NCBI GenBank assembly: GCA_021464525.1
Contig: JADRCO010000677.1
Location: forward strand, 1 to 28,404
Length of the DNA stretch: 28,404 bases
Reading direction: 5' to 3'
DNA from: Rhizophagus sp. LPA8_4_AMF
Lineage: Eukaryota > Glomeromycota > Glomeromycetes > Glomerales > Glomeraceae
The notes beneath the pieces are model-generated. The model was not told where the DNA came from and did not search any database. It worked only from the letters and a program-made list of their open reading frames with translations. Positions 28,241 through 28,404 of this stretch are shown piece after piece. Numbering within the stretch: position 1 is the stretch's first letter; each line of letters opens with the position of its first letter. The translations under genes and the position numbers were made by a program.

Positions 28241-28404
28241 TAGTGCTCCGAACGAGTCGAGTCAACTCGGGTCAATTTGCGAGTCGAGTCGAGTCGAGTC
28301 GAGTTCGATTCGAAAATCCTTCCATCACGTGACAACGATTCGAGTCACAAGTCGATCCCGATTCGAGTCGATTCTGAGTTTGAATTAATACTCGACTCGA
28401 CTCG
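28241..28404. mobile_element. (GAGTC)n element, cut by the window end
   Basis: It starts AGTGCTCCGAACGAGTCGAG and contains runs of GAGTC (28277-28301) and, at the window edge, the reverse, CGACTCGACTCG. The stretch is much richer in G and C than its surroundings. The AGTGCTCC start and the inverted runs suggest a TIR element whose right end lies outside. Confidence 0.55.

Noticed and set aside
1-28404. tRNA, rRNA, CRISPR or bacterial-type signals
   Set aside because: None could be recognised by eye; the spliced genes and TIR elements show eukaryotic DNA. A tRNAscan/Infernal run would be needed to exclude small RNA genes.

Overview
The window is very AT-rich eukaryotic DNA with short GT..AG introns (46-83 nt where they can be traced), AATAAA-type 3' ends, small intergenic genes and many short inverted-repeat transposons. 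Composition, the DDE transposase type and the triple-zinc-finger proteins fit an early-diverging fungus, and an arbuscular mycorrhizal fungus (Rhizophagus/Glomeromycotina) is my best guess. That is inference from recall, not a database match. I recognise no tRNA, rRNA or CRISPR.

Layout. 1-2800: gene-free, with a palindromic AT repeat at the left edge and an ~880 bp element with Tc1/mariner-like terminal inverted repeats. 2835-4249 (minus): a five-exon gene that splices cleanly into a 375-residue seven-helix membrane protein. 5680-6747 and 7319-10531 (both minus): two tandem C2H2 zinc-finger genes built from the same module, a short 'IHE' motif followed by three fingers. The first has two modules and the second has six (18 fingers). 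A gene fragment lies between them.

11.1-21.5 kb: the most interesting region. It holds a loose array of very small genes coding for short, basic, amphipathic proteins (66, about 64, 62, 158 and 129 residues), plus two decayed units. The units resemble each other less in coding sequence than upstream. They share a composite element (CAATCAGTGGGA .. ATTACGGA .. TTTTACGCC), a second AGTAATTGTTATT-type block, and a core promoter of TATA followed by GATCAAATTATC-like sequence. Two of the proteins end in the same ten residues, RQKRYLEFRY, and the two DNA copies differ only at three silent positions. Others share a [WC]VKS motif, and two show a 26-residue spacing. I read this as an expanding, co-regulated, lineage-specific small-protein family of unknown function, and it is my candidate for an undescribed system.

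15.4-28.4 kb: many repeats. These include a pogo-like MITE, a 672 bp foldback element with perfect termini and TA target sites, a MITE beside a coding remnant, a ~480 bp purine minisatellite, two mutually inverted ~130 bp MITEs, a decayed DDE (mariner-like) transposase pseudogene with a second MITE inserted in it, and a (GAGTC)n element cut by the window end. Several coding fragments without starts are also present.
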